Positions 46,060 through 55,062 are shown, counted from the first letter of the stretch. The stretch: DNA of 64,000 bases from Paenibacillus sp. FSL H8-0548 (GCF_038630985.1 NZ_CP152049.1:7121501-7185500); one strand, 5' to 3'. Notes: generated by a model from the letters alone, not told the origin. Numbers and translations: made by a program.

Positions 46060-46255
46060 CAGAAGCCTACGATGTACTTTTTACAATAAAAACCTTACAT
46101 GAGTGCTCATCGCAACAGCTACAGTGTACTTTTGCAACAGGATTAACGTTTCATAGGCCATTTACCTCTCAAAACAGGAAATCCACTGCATAAAGTGCAG
46201 CGTACATGCAATGCCAGGTCATTAACTTCAAATCTATTGTATAAAGTGCAATCCA
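46060..46255. repeat. Dispersed short repeat family, locus C
   Basis: Forward copies begin at 46067 (CTACGATGTACTTTTTACAA) and 46119 (CTACAGTGTACTTTTGCAAC). Reverse copies begin at 46182 (TCCACTGCATAAAGTGCAG) and about 46232 (TCTATTGTATAAAGTGCAA). The arrangement, forward pair then reverse pair, is palindromic overall. Same family as at 1975-2120 and 8740-8935. Confidence 0.55.
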
Positions 46256-46349
46256 GCTCTATATACAAGGGGTAACCTCGGTATGACGCGTATCAAATCG
46301 ATTATACGGAGCTAGCCATATAAGAATGGACTTAGACTCCGAATCTCTC

Positions 46350-46691
46350 TTATGCTTTTTTAACAAATTCAGACTTTAGCTTCATAGCTCCAAAGCCGTC
46401 AATTTTACAATCGATATCATGATCTCCGTCAACCAAACGTATATTCCTTACCTTAGTTCCTATCTTCACTACTAACGAGCTTCCTTTTACTTTCAGGTCT
46501 TTAATTACCGTTACGCTGTCACCATCGTTTAATACATTCCCGTTGGCATCTTTGATTATCTTCTGATCCTCATTATTCTCGCTATCTGATTCTAAAGACC
46601 ATTCATGCGCACATTCGGGGCAGACCAGCAAGCTTCCATCCTCGTAAGTATATTCAGAATTGCATGCTGGACAATTTGGCAATACGTTCAT
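46350..46691 (-). CDS. PhnA/YjdM-family zinc-ribbon protein
   Basis: A 113-residue protein. An N-terminal zinc ribbon with [13 protein letters not shown] and CPECAHEW (four cysteines) is followed by a compact beta-domain with [25 protein letters not shown], the standard PhnA (YjdM) arrangement. Despite the name, a role in phosphonate use is not established. The ATG at 46691 follows GGAGAG by 9 bases; the upstream extension to 46802 lacks conserved sequence. It follows an AraC regulator gene on the same strand. Confidence 0.9.
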   Translation of the reverse strand: MNVLPNCPACNSEYTYEDGSLLVCPECAHEWSLESDSENNEDQKIIKDANGNVLNDGDSVTVIKDLKVKGSSLVVKIGTKVRNIRLVDGDHDIDCKIDGFGAMKLKSEFVKKA

Positions 46692-46798
46692 AATGTCATG
46701 CTCTCCATTCGCTATTTTTATTATTAAACCAGATACATGATTTTCAATTTTCCCTTTGTATTTTGTCATACTCTCATCCGATTGACAAATCAAGAGCC

Positions 46799-47626
46799 TC
46801 ATTCCAGTACATTCACTCGTTGTCTTTTCTCGTTTTTCTTATATTTTGTAGGTGATTCGCCCATCGTTTTCGTAAATAAAATGGTAAAATAGTTCGCATT
46901 GTCATAGCCCAAAAACTCAGCAATTTCGTTTATTCGCATATTGGTGTTAAGCAGCAAACGCCCAGCCTCCCCCATCCTTCTATGGAGCATATAATTAATA
47001 GGGGAATCGTTATATCTTTTCTTAAAAACATGCGAGAGATAATAAGCATTCATGTGGAACGCATTGGCAACGTCAGTCAATTTCAAATGCTTCAAGTAAT
47101 TTTGATCTAAAAATGCTCTCAGCTGTACCGCCAGCTCCTCTGGATCCTTTGCAGGCAATTCTTCCTCTTTATGAACCATTCGCTGAATTAACGTAATCAA
47201 CGTCAGCAGCAGAGTTCCGCTAATCATTTCGTACCCCGCAGCTTTATTAGAGGATTCTTCATATAAGAATGAGAAAATGGTATTCATTTTATCGGCATAC
47301 TGTTCCGTCTTTATATGCGGTGCTGCGCCTTCTGGAATAATATTATAGCCGCTCTTTATGTTCGCTACCCCGCAATAGTACGTGTTCAGCGGACAAATAG
47401 GGGACGAGCATTCTTCATGCACGATCCCTCGATTATAAATTAATAAATCACCTTGCTCGACAACATACGGCTGCCCATCTATTTTTATGAGTCCTTCTCC
47501 ATGCGAAATAAAAACCATTTCACTCACATCCTCATGTGAATGACTTGGAAGTTTCCAATTTGGATTTCCACTTACCTTGCCAATATAAACCAATGTGGGG
47601 AATGCTTCTGTATTGATTTCCCCCAT
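46799..47626 (-). CDS. AraC-family regulator with N-terminal cupin
   Basis: A 275-residue regulator. Residues 20-100 form a cupin-like sugar or small-ligand binding domain ([17 protein letters not shown] and [13 protein letters not shown]). Two helix-turn-helix motifs follow in the last 100 residues ([20 protein letters not shown] and [20 protein letters not shown]). The start at 47626 follows AAGGTGAT. It is divergent from the NamA gene across about 200 bases, so it may regulate that enzyme. Effector unknown. Confidence 0.9.
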   Translation of the reverse strand: MGEINTEAFPTLVYIGKVSGNPNWKLPSHSHEDVSEMVFISHGEGLIKIDGQPYVVEQGDLLIYNRGIVHEECSSPICPLNTYYCGVANIKSGYNIIPEGAAPHIKTEQYADKMNTIFSFLYEESSNKAAGYEMISGTLLLTLITLIQRMVHKEEELPAKDPEELAVQLRAFLDQNYLKHLKLTDVANAFHMNAYYLSHVFKKRYNDSPINYMLHRRMGEAGRLLLNTNMRINEIAEFLGYDNANYFTILFTKTMGESPTKYKKNEKRQRVNVLE

Positions 47627-47829
47627 AACAATCACCTTTTCCTTTTTCATTTCATCGTACAGCAATCGCTCCAAAAAGCAAGATAGATCACATTATCAGA
47701 GACAAAAACAAGATAATGCATTGAGTATATAAAAAATTAATTTTATTATTAGCTTACCTGCCGCATACTATCAGAACTCAGTTTAAATAACAACTGCAAA
47801 CCAATTACCTAATAAAGGGGTTAATCATA

Positions 47830-48885
47830 ATGGCAAAGCTAGACTCACCCATAACTCTCAAGGGCCTGACGCTGAAAAATCGCATCGTTATGGCTCCTAT
47901 GTGTCAATACTCGGTGGATGCAGAAGACGGCAAGCCAAATGACTGGCATTTCGTTCATTACGTATCCAGAGCAGTAGGTGGAACAGGGTTGATTATCGTT
48001 GAAATGACGGATGTGGAGCCTGATGGCCGGATCACGAATCGAGATTTGGGGCTGTGGTCCGATGAACAAATTCCTGCTTACAGCCGGATTGTATCCGAGG
48101 TTCATAAATACGGTTCGAAGATCGGCATCCAAATTGCTCATGCCGGACGCAAAGCCGAGGATGCCGCAGAGCCTGTCGGTGCTTCCAATAAACCAGTCGC
48201 TGTCCTTCAGGAAGAAACCAAACGAGGCGAGCTAACGATCCCTCGCGCACTTTCCACTGAGGAAGTGAAACAAATGGTAAATAAATTCAAAGAAGCGATT
48301 CGAAGAGCCGTTGAAGCAGGCTTCGATACGATTGAGCTGCACGGCGCGCATGGTTACTTGATCCACCAATTTCATTCCCCTGGTATTAATGACCGAACCG
48401 ATGTTTATGGCCAAAATCCACATCAGTTTGGGGTTGAGATTATCCAAGCAGCTCGCAGCGTCATGCCCGCGGATATGCCACTTATTATGAGAATTTCTGC
48501 AATTGAATATATGGATGGCGGCTATGGACTGGAGCATTCGATCGAGATTGCAAAGCGTTATCAAGAAGCTGGTGTCGACATCTTTCATGTATCGTCTGGC
48601 GGAGAAGCGCCTCCTGGGAGTAAATTAAAGCCTGCTAGTCACCCTGGCTACCAAATTCCATTTGCCCGCGCGTTTAAACAAGCATTGGATGTCCCAATCA
48701 TTGCAGTAGGCAAGCTTGATGACCCTCTGCTTGCAGAGGCAACATTGGCGAACGAAGACGCTGACCTTGTCGCGGTAGGCCGCGGAATGCTGAACGATCC
48801 TTACTGGGCGCTGCATGCCATTAAAGACGTAACTAGAACGGTTCAGCCTCCCGTCCAATATGAACGAGGCATATACGTCCGATAG
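47830..48885 (+). CDS. namA: Old Yellow Enzyme-type NADPH dehydrogenase (NamA/YqjM)
   Basis: A 351-residue FMN-dependent TIM-barrel oxidoreductase. It opens with the family pattern LKNRIVMAPMCQYS, where the cysteine tunes the flavin as in YqjM. It has the substrate-binding HGAHGYLIHQFHSPGIN and a C-terminal ADLVAVGRGMLNDPYWALH phosphate-binding region. It reduces activated alkenes and nitro compounds in the cytoplasm and is usually linked to oxidative or electrophile stress. AAAGGGG lies 9 bases before the ATG. It faces an AraC gene and ends in a strong terminator. Confidence 0.93.
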   Translation: MAKLDSPITLKGLTLKNRIVMAPMCQYSVDAEDGKPNDWHFVHYVSRAVGGTGLIIVEMTDVEPDGRITNRDLGLWSDEQIPAYSRIVSEVHKYGSKIGIQIAHAGRKAEDAAEPVGASNKPVAVLQEETKRGELTIPRALSTEEVKQMVNKFKEAIRRAVEAGFDTIELHGAHGYLIHQFHSPGINDRTDVYGQNPHQFGVEIIQAARSVMPADMPLIMRISAIEYMDGGYGLEHSIEIAKRYQEAGVDIFHVSSGGEAPPGSKLKPASHPGYQIPFARAFKQALDVPIIAVGKLDDPLLAEATLANEDADLVAVGRGMLNDPYWALHAIKDVTRTVQPPVQYERGIYVR

Positions 48886-48930
48886 GCTGCTGTATGATGG
48901 TTTCCCTATCCATACAAATGGTTAATCAGA

Positions 48931-48977
48931 AAAGCCGTGAATGTCTACAATACGTAGATATCACGGCTTTTTTTCAG
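48931..48977. terminator. Bidirectional terminator between namA and FMN reductase gene
   Basis: AAAGCCGTGA and TCACGGCTTT with an inner GTCTAC/GTAGAT pairing; seven T residues follow on the plus strand. Confidence 0.9.
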
Positions 48978-48989
48978 TATACTCTGGTT

Positions 48990-49526
48990 TTACTTTTGAA
49001 ATTTAATAAAGTTATCAACAACGGTATCTAAAAAAGCAATGGTTGGTTCGTGGACCAGCTGGCCTGCATCATTAATTTTCTCATGAACACTGCCAATATA
49101 TACTTCATTGCCTGACATATTAGGGGACGAAACACCGGTAGAAAATAAAATATCACGTAAATGCTGTTGAGCGCGCACAGTTCCCAGCTGGCCCATCGAG
49201 GCTCCAACTACAAGCGATGGCTTGCCGATCATAAGCTTGTCTACGCGCGACAGCCAATCAATAGCATTCTTGAGCACACCTGGAATCGAATAGTTATATT
49301 CAGGCGTTACCCATAAGACCGCATCTGCATCAGCAATCGTCTCTTTAAATGCTTTCACAACAGCAGGAGGATCAAGCTCGATATCTTGATCATAGTGCGG
49401 AAGATCACGGATATTTCCAATTTCAATGTCTAAACGGCCTTTATATCGTTCCTGCATAAACTTTGCGAGTTTTAAATTATACGATTCCTTACGAATACTT
49501 CCTACAAGGGCCACAATTTTCATCAT
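48990..49526 (-). CDS. NADPH-dependent FMN reductase/azoreductase-like protein
   Basis: A 178-residue flavodoxin-fold enzyme. The FMN-phosphate loop is VALVGSIRKESYN at the N-terminus; VLWVTPEYNYSIPGVLKNAIDW is the diagnostic family motif; VVGASMGQLGTVRAQQHLR follows. Members reduce flavins, azo dyes, quinones or chromate. The start 49526 is chosen because GGAGG is 5 bases upstream; the longer ORF start lies within that site. Two palindromes upstream (49581-49595 and 49600-49620) suggest repressor control, perhaps by a YodB/HxlR-type regulator. Confidence 0.9.
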   Translation of the reverse strand: MMKIVALVGSIRKESYNLKLAKFMQERYKGRLDIEIGNIRDLPHYDQDIELDPPAVVKAFKETIADADAVLWVTPEYNYSIPGVLKNAIDWLSRVDKLMIGKPSLVVGASMGQLGTVRAQQHLRDILFSTGVSSPNMSGNEVYIGSVHEKINDAGQLVHEPTIAFLDTVVDNFIKFQK

Positions 49527-49580
49527 AAAAACCTCCATTTTCTAAAATACAGGCTGATCTAAGCTAAAATATTTCACTAT

Positions 49581-49620
49581 GGTTTAGTCTAAACCTCGAA
49601 GTTACCTTTGTCTAGTAACT
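49581..49620. promoter_or_regulatory. Two adjacent palindromes before the FMN reductase gene
   Basis: GGTTTAG-T-CTAAACC (49581-49595) is a perfect 15-bp palindrome. AGTTAC-N9-GTAACT (49600-49620) is the second and resembles HxlR-family (YodB-type) operators. They lie 55-95 bases upstream of the start. The stretch 49527-49869 also holds AGCAGCC/GGCTGCT (49653-49684) and TCTTAACTA/TAGTTAAGA (49742 and 49828) pairings of unknown meaning. Confidence 0.45.
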
Positions 49621-49869
49621 ATATTTAAGTTATTTATTTTCCGAATATATAAAGCAGCCAATTGCATAGAAGCAACAGGCTGCTATAACTCCAAATCCCT
49701 ATATCCAGCTATGGCTTTAGGCTAAAACTAGATCACTAATATCTTAACTATTTAATCTTGCTCTATATAGATGTTTAGGATTGAACAATATTCACTATAA
49801 ATAATATGGTTTATCGGTTATATTTATTAGTTAAGATTATCGCATTATACCAACCAAGGGGGTGCAGGC

Positions 49870-51726
49870 TTGCTTCAAATGTATAACAATTACCCTATGC
49901 TGGAACATCTATCTCCCGAAGTTTTGCAGCAGATTTTACCTGAACTCCAAGAGGTTCATTATACTGCGGGTACGCTTATTATGAAGCAGAACAAGGTCAG
50001 CCAGCAAATTTATATTATTGTATCTGGGCAAGCCCGTGTATATATCAATAAAGAAACAAAGGTAGAATTAGCCGTCCTATCCAATGGACAATTTTTTGGC
50101 GAGATGTCTTGTCTGACGGGTGATCCAGTCAGTGCGCATGTAGAGGCTATTGACGATGTTCATGTGGTTACGGTATCACGAATGGGAATGCTGCTATTAA
50201 TGGATAAAAATCACGACTTCCGCAAAAAAATAATTGATGCCATGATTCAGCGAATCCAAAGCTCTAATGAACGAGTCGTTGAGGAACATACAAAAAGCCT
50301 TGTTATTATGAAGCTGCAGGAATCAGAGGAGCAGCAGCGCTATGGTCGTCTGATCGGCGAGAGCGCCTCCATGCGAGCATTGCTTGAAAGGCTCAATCGT
50401 CTGTCCAACGAGCAAAAGCATCTGATCATTATAGGTGAGGCTGGGACAGGAAAGGTTAATGTAGCGCGTGAGCTGCATTACAGAACAACGAGCGGACAAT
50501 ATCCGCTGCTAACCCTAAATGTAAATGATATGAGCTTACATGATTGGGAGACGAATGCAAAGGCAGCGAAGGGCGGCACGATCATCGTCGAGGGGGCAGA
50601 AGGCTGTCCTGCTGACAAGATGAAGCAGATGCTGCATGCTTCTGCCAATACCCGAGTTGTTCTGACCTCTACGCGGCCGCTAGATGTGACAAATACAGAG
50701 GTTCTGCAGGTCCCTCCGCTGCGCGAGCGGGTAGAGGATATCCCATTGCTTGCAAACTATTTTATAGAAAAAGAAGGGGGAGCCGCTAACGAAAGCATTT
50801 CACAGGATGCTTTAAGCAAGCTCGCTCTGTTCCCTTACTTAGACCATAATGTCGAGGAGCTGCGCAATATCGTGAAGGAGGCTTATATTCGCAGCGAAGG
50901 ACGTATCATCTATAGTCATCATCTTCGCTTCGGCCGAACCCGCAAGGCAGGCGAACGCCCAACCATCGGCTTAGCGCTGGGAAGTGGGGCCGCCCGAGGC
51001 ATGGCTCATCTGGGCGTTCTTCGTATTTTGGAGCAGGAGGGCATACCCATTGACATGATTGCCGGAACCAGCGTCGGTTCCATGGTAGGAGGTGTATACG
51101 CGGCTGGAATGTCTGTGAAGGACTGCGTAAAGGTGCTCTCTACGATTAGCTGGGGACAGTTGGTGCGGCCGACATTCCCCATGCGCTCCCTAGTTCACAA
51201 CGCTCCCATGATCAGCTTTATTGAAAAGTACATCGGCAAGCGTCAAATTGAGGACCTGCCTATCCCATTTGGTGCTATAGCTTCAGATGTTTCCAATGGC
51301 GAGGCTCATATTATGCGAACGGGATCGCTCGCTCATGCCATTTGCGCGAGTACAGCTGTTCCTGTAGCGATGCGACCGGTAAACCATCAGGGTAAGCAGC
51401 TAGCTGACGGGGCTGTCGTTCACCCTGTGCCCGCTGCGCTAGTTCGAAGCATGGGAGCTGATATTGTCATCGCAGTTAATGTATGCCCTGAATCCTTCAC
51501 GAAGGGGTCCGCTAGACATTTGATTGATTCATTAATGAATACGATAGATATTATGAGCGCGAAGCTGGTGAAGGAAGAGCTTCAGCTTGCAGATATTATT
51601 TTGCGGCCTGATCTGGGTTTCAATCAGATCAGCTTCAAGGATGCAGATAACTATATAGCGGCAGGAGAAGTAGTGACCATAGAATCTATTGCGCGAATTC
51701 GCCAGAAGATAGCATCTGCTCAATAG
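49870..51726 (+). CDS. cNMP-binding, AAA+-like and patatin phospholipase fusion protein
   Basis: A 618-residue three-part protein. Residues about 10-125 form a Crp-type cyclic-nucleotide-binding domain (GQFFGEMSCLTGDPVSA). Residues about 155-365 resemble the sigma-54 activator AAA+ domain, with Walker A GEAGTGKVNVA and PPLRERVEDIPLLANYF; the GAFTGA loop is absent. Residues about 370-615 are a patatin-like lipase with the oxyanion loop GSGAARG, nucleophile GTSVG and partner Asp in LADGA. The TTG start follows GGGGGTG at 5 bases. Likely a regulated lipid acyl hydrolase; the ligand and substrate are unknown. Confidence 0.85.
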   Translation: MLQMYNNYPMLEHLSPEVLQQILPELQEVHYTAGTLIMKQNKVSQQIYIIVSGQARVYINKETKVELAVLSNGQFFGEMSCLTGDPVSAHVEAIDDVHVVTVSRMGMLLLMDKNHDFRKKIIDAMIQRIQSSNERVVEEHTKSLVIMKLQESEEQQRYGRLIGESASMRALLERLNRLSNEQKHLIIIGEAGTGKVNVARELHYRTTSGQYPLLTLNVNDMSLHDWETNAKAAKGGTIIVEGAEGCPADKMKQMLHASANTRVVLTSTRPLDVTNTEVLQVPPLRERVEDIPLLANYFIEKEGGAANESISQDALSKLALFPYLDHNVEELRNIVKEAYIRSEGRIIYSHHLRFGRTRKAGERPTIGLALGSGAARGMAHLGVLRILEQEGIPIDMIAGTSVGSMVGGVYAAGMSVKDCVKVLSTISWGQLVRPTFPMRSLVHNAPMISFIEKYIGKRQIEDLPIPFGAIASDVSNGEAHIMRTGSLAHAICASTAVPVAMRPVNHQGKQLADGAVVHPVPAALVRSMGADIVIAVNVCPESFTKGSARHLIDSLMNTIDIMSAKLVKEELQLADIILRPDLGFNQISFKDADNYIAAGEVVTIESIARIRQKIASAQ

Positions 51727-51728
51727 TT

Positions 51729-51752
51729 AAGGGCACCTAATTTAGGTGCCCT
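51729..51752 (+). terminator. Terminator after patatin fusion gene
   Basis: A near-continuous palindrome, AAGGGCACCTAA and its complement, 2 bases after the stop. T tail is weak. Confidence 0.75.
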
Positions 51753-51785
51753 TAGTATAATCTCTTATTCCATTATGATAACCAA

Positions 51786-51995
51786 ATGAATGATTTGTAC
51801 TTGAGAGTCAGACCTATAGAAATCGAGGATGGTTTCCGGAGCAGAACAGCTTGCGAATTGGAAAACGGAGACATTATTGATGAGAAGCAGTGGCCAAGCG
51901 AAGCAGCAGCTAACCGTGTGAGGCCACCGAAGAGAAGATCCTTCTCTATGTGGCTTCACCAGTTGCTTGCTTATTCTAATGTCTACTTCCAATAA
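51786..51995 (+). CDS. Possible small hypothetical protein
   Basis: A 69-residue reading, charged in the middle (VRPIEIEDGF, GDIIDEKQWPSEAAANR) with a basic PPKRRS segment near the end. No clear ribosome binding site precedes the ATG and no family was recognised. The opposite strand also has an open frame of similar length. It may be a small gene, a gene remnant or non-coding. Confidence 0.25.
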   Translation: MNDLYLRVRPIEIEDGFRSRTACELENGDIIDEKQWPSEAAANRVRPPKRRSFSMWLHQLLAYSNVYFQ

Positions 51996-52015
51996 GAAGC
52001 AGTCAGCAGGTCAAT

Positions 52016-52873
52016 CTAGCCTTTATTAGAAGAACCAAATTCTTTGATTTTTCCAATAACGGTTTGTTTGATCGCTTCACGACCTGGAGCAAGGAATTTA
52101 CGTGGATCGAAAACATCAGCATCGTGTGTAAGGATCTCACGAGCAATTTTTGTAAATGCAATTTGGTTCTCTGTATTTACATTGATTTTTGCCGTTCCAA
52201 GTGAGATTGATTTTTTAATTTGCTCAGTTGGGATTCCTGTACCACCGTGCAATACCATTGGCAAATTGATTGTTTTTCCGATTTCTTCCATTTCCTTAAA
52301 GCCTAGGTTTGGTTCGCCTTTGTATGGTCCATGAACGGAACCAAGTGCTGGAGCAAGGCAATCAATACCTGTAAGCTTAACAAGCTCAAGACATTCCTTA
52401 GGATCTGCATAAATAACGCCATCAGCGATAATGTCATCCTCTTGGCCGCCAACAGTTCCAAGCTCAGCCTCTACTGAAATTCCACGCTCATGAGCATAGG
52501 CAACAACTGCTTGAGTTGTTTTCACATTCTCTTCAAATGGGGAATGAGAAGCATCGATCATAACGGAAGTAAAACCAGCATCGATAGCTGCTTTACATTT
52601 TTCAAAGCTTGAACCATGATCCAAGTGAATAGCAACTGGAACTGTAATTTTCATTTCTTCGATTAGGGATCTAACGATTGCAGTTACAACCGTGAAACCT
52701 CCCATGTAACGAGCAGCTCCTTCAGAAACGCCCAAAATAACTGGTGATTTCTCAGTTTGAGCAGCATCTAGAATGGCTTGCGTCCACTCTAGGTTGTTTA
52801 TGTTAAATTGACCTACTGCGTACCCTTCCTTCATTGCGTTGTTTAACATTTCTTTCATTGAAACTAATGCCAT
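52016..52873 (-). CDS. fbaA: Class II fructose-bisphosphate aldolase
   Basis: A 285-residue zinc-dependent aldolase of normal length. Key segments are [34 protein letters not shown] (zinc-binding His and catalytic Asp), [29 protein letters not shown] (zinc His), [11 protein letters not shown] and [11 protein letters not shown]. It splits fructose-1,6-bisphosphate to two triose phosphates in glycolysis. AGGAGG lies 7 bases before the ATG. The codon usage is strongly biased towards a few codons, as expected for a highly expressed gene. It stands alone here. Confidence 0.95.
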   Translation of the reverse strand: MALVSMKEMLNNAMKEGYAVGQFNINNLEWTQAILDAAQTEKSPVILGVSEGAARYMGGFTVVTAIVRSLIEEMKITVPVAIHLDHGSSFEKCKAAIDAGFTSVMIDASHSPFEENVKTTQAVVAYAHERGISVEAELGTVGGQEDDIIADGVIYADPKECLELVKLTGIDCLAPALGSVHGPYKGEPNLGFKEMEEIGKTINLPMVLHGGTGIPTEQIKKSISLGTAKINVNTENQIAFTKIAREILTHDADVFDPRKFLAPGREAIKQTVIGKIKEFGSSNKG

Positions 52874-53100
52874 GTTAAATCCTCCTTCAAATTATACAGC
52901 TGCTGTAATTAAGTATCTTTGCTATTCCTTTTCAATCATAACCAATTTGACCACAGTTTATCAAATTAAAAATTGCATAAATCTTATAAAGTTCAATACA
53001 GGAATCAGTATTTGACTAAAAAAGGTTCGTATAAAAACGGAAAATATCTGCTAATCCTTTATTGTTGAAAGTCCTACACTACAACAGACGGAATAGACAG

Positions 53101-53349
53101 ATGCAGATCCAGTATATCAATGAAATGCTCGATTTACCAGAACTACAGATTAGCCCAATCCTACTTATTGGAGCCGATCATCTTCATATCGAAGCCTTGC
53201 CTGTGAATCACAAGCAAAGCTGTCCCTGCTGCAAGACGGACTAAGCGGTCATCCGCAAAGGTCGTAATGACAAGCGGACGATCAGGCATCTTGCTGTATT
53301 TGAGAAAAAAACGTACTTGTGCGTACCCAGAATCCGCTTTACTACATAA
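53101..53349 (+). pseudogene. ISL3-family transposase, truncated and with a nonsense mutation
   Basis: The reading starts MQIQYINEMLDLPELQI and has the N-terminal zinc finger CPCCKTD. It then hits TAA at 53242 where CAA would be expected, and continues in frame as AVIRKGRNDKRTIRHLAVF and KTYLCVPRIRF before a second stop. This is the start of an ISL3 transposase; the catalytic domain is missing. The relic's 3' end now carries the terminator of the neighbouring peroxiredoxin operon. The rest of 52874-53409 shows nothing else. Confidence 0.75.
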
Positions 53350-53350
53350 A

Positions 53351-53379
53351 ACAAAAACACGATCCTATAGACCGTGTTT
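53351..53379 (-). terminator. Terminator of the peroxiredoxin operon
   Basis: On the minus strand AAACACG/CGTGTTT with an 11-base loop is followed by TTTTGT, 30 bases past the stop at 53410, inside the ISL3 relic. Confidence 0.65.
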
Positions 53380-53409
53380 AGTAAATTGGGTAACCCCGCA
53401 CGCTGGTGG

Positions 53410-54054
53410 TTACAGCTTGCGCAATTCTCTTAATATATCTTCAGGCTCAAACCGCTGCATGAAGTTCGGATTAACATATGCCGAACGGACGGAGCCACTC
53501 TCGTCAATCATGAATGTCGAGGGCACCGGCAGAATCCATCGGCTCGTGGCGTTGTATTCAGCCAGATTGAGACCTAGGCCTTGCTGAAATACGTCCTGGA
53601 TGTAGGACGGCACGTCGTAAAGGATATGATACATCGCCGCAACCAGACCGTTCCGGTCGCTGAGCACATGGAAGCGCAGCTCATCCTTCTCCGATTGGGA
53701 CAGTGTAGCATCTGGGCTTTGCGGACTGATCGCGATCAGCTGAGCGCCAAGCTCTTCTATTTCAGGCAGCACTTCCTGATAAGACTTGAGCTGTCTGCTG
53801 CAGTAAGGGCACCAACCTCCGCGGTAAAAGGTTAAAACGACCGGGCCCCTGGTCAACTCATCATATAAATTGACTGCCCGTCCAAGTGCATCCTGCAGGG
53901 TGAAATCCTTGGCTTTCTGTCCAACCTGCAGACCGAAAGGGGCTGCCGATTCCTGTTGCTCTCGGATTAGCCGAGACAGAGCAGCCTGCGCTTCCAGCGG
54001 CGTAAGAGGGTCAAACGTCTTCTTCATCTGCGCTAATTCCTGATTCAAGGTCAT
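53410..54054 (-). CDS. Peroxiredoxin-like AhpC/TSA-family protein
   Basis: A 214-residue thioredoxin-fold protein of the peroxiredoxin-like group. The active site reads TFYRGGWCPYCSRQL (CxxC near residue 88), preceded by a helical N-terminal extension of about 45 residues. The C-terminal part has PSTFMIDESGSVRSAYVNPNF. The CPYC pair suggests thiol-disulphide or peroxide reduction. AGGAG lies 7 bases before the ATG at 54054. It is last in a three-gene run with CcdA-like and thioredoxin-like proteins, which could supply electrons across the membrane. Confidence 0.88.
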   Translation of the reverse strand: MTLNQELAQMKKTFDPLTPLEAQAALSRLIREQQESAAPFGLQVGQKAKDFTLQDALGRAVNLYDELTRGPVVLTFYRGGWCPYCSRQLKSYQEVLPEIEELGAQLIAISPQSPDATLSQSEKDELRFHVLSDRNGLVAAMYHILYDVPSYIQDVFQQGLGLNLAEYNATSRWILPVPSTFMIDESGSVRSAYVNPNFMQRFEPEDILRELRKL

Positions 54055-54086
54055 CGTTATTCTCCTTTAGATTTTAATACGTTAAG

Positions 54087-54782
54087 CTAAAATTTCATAA
54101 ACCCAATAACCAGAAAAACGAGACCAATCGCAATGGAGAGGTAGCCGGCAACTTTTCTTATAGGGCCGCCCCATCTCGCTAATTTGCTTAGAATGGAAAT
54201 GGAAAAGACTGCGACGGCCACGAGTATCACGCCTTTCCCTAACGAATAAGTCGTCATGAGCAACGCTCCGTGTAGCGGACTTCCGTGAAGTGCGATATAA
54301 CTAATGAGCGCAAAAAAGATGGGAATCGCACAAGGCGAAATAACAAGTCCATAAGGAATCCCTAGCTTGAAAGCGGCCAAGTTGCTTTGCGGGAGTTCTG
54401 GCCGGCTGATCGGCTTTTGGAAAGTAGGCATTGCGAATGAAATGACACCAAGCAACTGCAGCCCAGCCAATATGTCAAAGAGAGGCGGAACCCAGGTTAA
54501 CAAACGATATTTCGCAACAGAAGGCAGGAACTGTTGGCCGAGCAGCGCGATGATCAAACCAATCAACACCGAAGTGACAACCATACCCAAGATAAAGTTG
54601 ACAGCGATCCGAATTGCTTTTCTTCTATCGCCGGCAGCTCCTTTCTGGACATAATTCGCAAACATAGCAAGCACGGGCAAATAACATGCTAATACCGCGC
54701 TCACGATTCCGACGACGAACACAAGGATGTAGGTAGAAGCGGAAATTCCGCCTGTAATCGTAAAATGATATAAATCTTCCAT
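54087..54782 (-). CDS. CcdA/DsbD-type thiol-disulphide membrane transporter
   Basis: A 231-residue protein with six membrane helices. Paired cysteines occur in helix 1 (VLACYLPVLAMF) and helix 4 (LVISPCAIPIFFAL), as in CcdA, which moves reducing power from cytoplasmic thioredoxin to the cell exterior. AAGGAG lies 6 bases before the ATG. It stands between a small thioredoxin-like gene and a peroxiredoxin-like gene, consistent with an extracytoplasmic reduction pathway. Whether it serves cytochrome c maturation cannot be said. Confidence 0.85.
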   Translation of the reverse strand: MEDLYHFTITGGISASTYILVFVVGIVSAVLACYLPVLAMFANYVQKGAAGDRRKAIRIAVNFILGMVVTSVLIGLIIALLGQQFLPSVAKYRLLTWVPPLFDILAGLQLLGVISFAMPTFQKPISRPELPQSNLAAFKLGIPYGLVISPCAIPIFFALISYIALHGSPLHGALLMTTYSLGKGVILVAVAVFSISILSKLARWGGPIRKVAGYLSIAIGLVFLVIGFMKF

Positions 54783-54810
54783 TCGTTTCTCCTTTTATCT
54801 AGCGGATTTT

Positions 54811-55062
54811 TCAATCAAGCAATTCATACACACGTTTACGAAGCTTAGGCAGTGAGGGCAAAGTGGCAAATTCCGCTTTCCCATTGATGAGAATCGCTCC
54901 GGCGCTGAAAATGTTCAGTTCCTGAAGACGTTCAAACTGATCGACCACATGCAACTCCTGAATATCGATTTGCGGAAATTCCGCCGCTACTTGATTCACT
55001 ATCTTTATCGCTTTTTGACAGATGGAACAGCCTGGTCCAGCTGATACAACCTCGATTAACAA
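54811..55062 (-). CDS. Small thioredoxin-like protein
   Basis: An 83-residue thioredoxin-fold protein with the redox pair in GPGCSICQKAIKIV near the N-terminus and a later FSAGAILINGKAEF strand. Start choice: a TTG at 55062 has AGGAGG 4 bases upstream and gives LIEVVSAGPGC at the very start, like related proteins; an ATG at 55104 lacks any ribosome binding site. It lies 28 bases before the CcdA-like gene and probably acts as its electron partner in the cytoplasm. It has no signal peptide. Confidence 0.75.
   Translation of the reverse strand: MLIEVVSAGPGCSICQKAIKIVNQVAAEFPQIDIQELHVVDQFERLQELNIFSAGAILINGKAEFATLPSLPKLRKRVYELLD

Noticed and set aside
45906..46193. 95-codon plus-strand frame
   Set aside because: It runs through an orphan terminator and the dispersed repeats, so it is not a believable gene.
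51765..51992. 75-codon minus-strand frame antisense to the possible small protein
   Set aside because: Neither strand is convincing; the plus-strand reading is more charged and protein-like, so only that was listed at low confidence.
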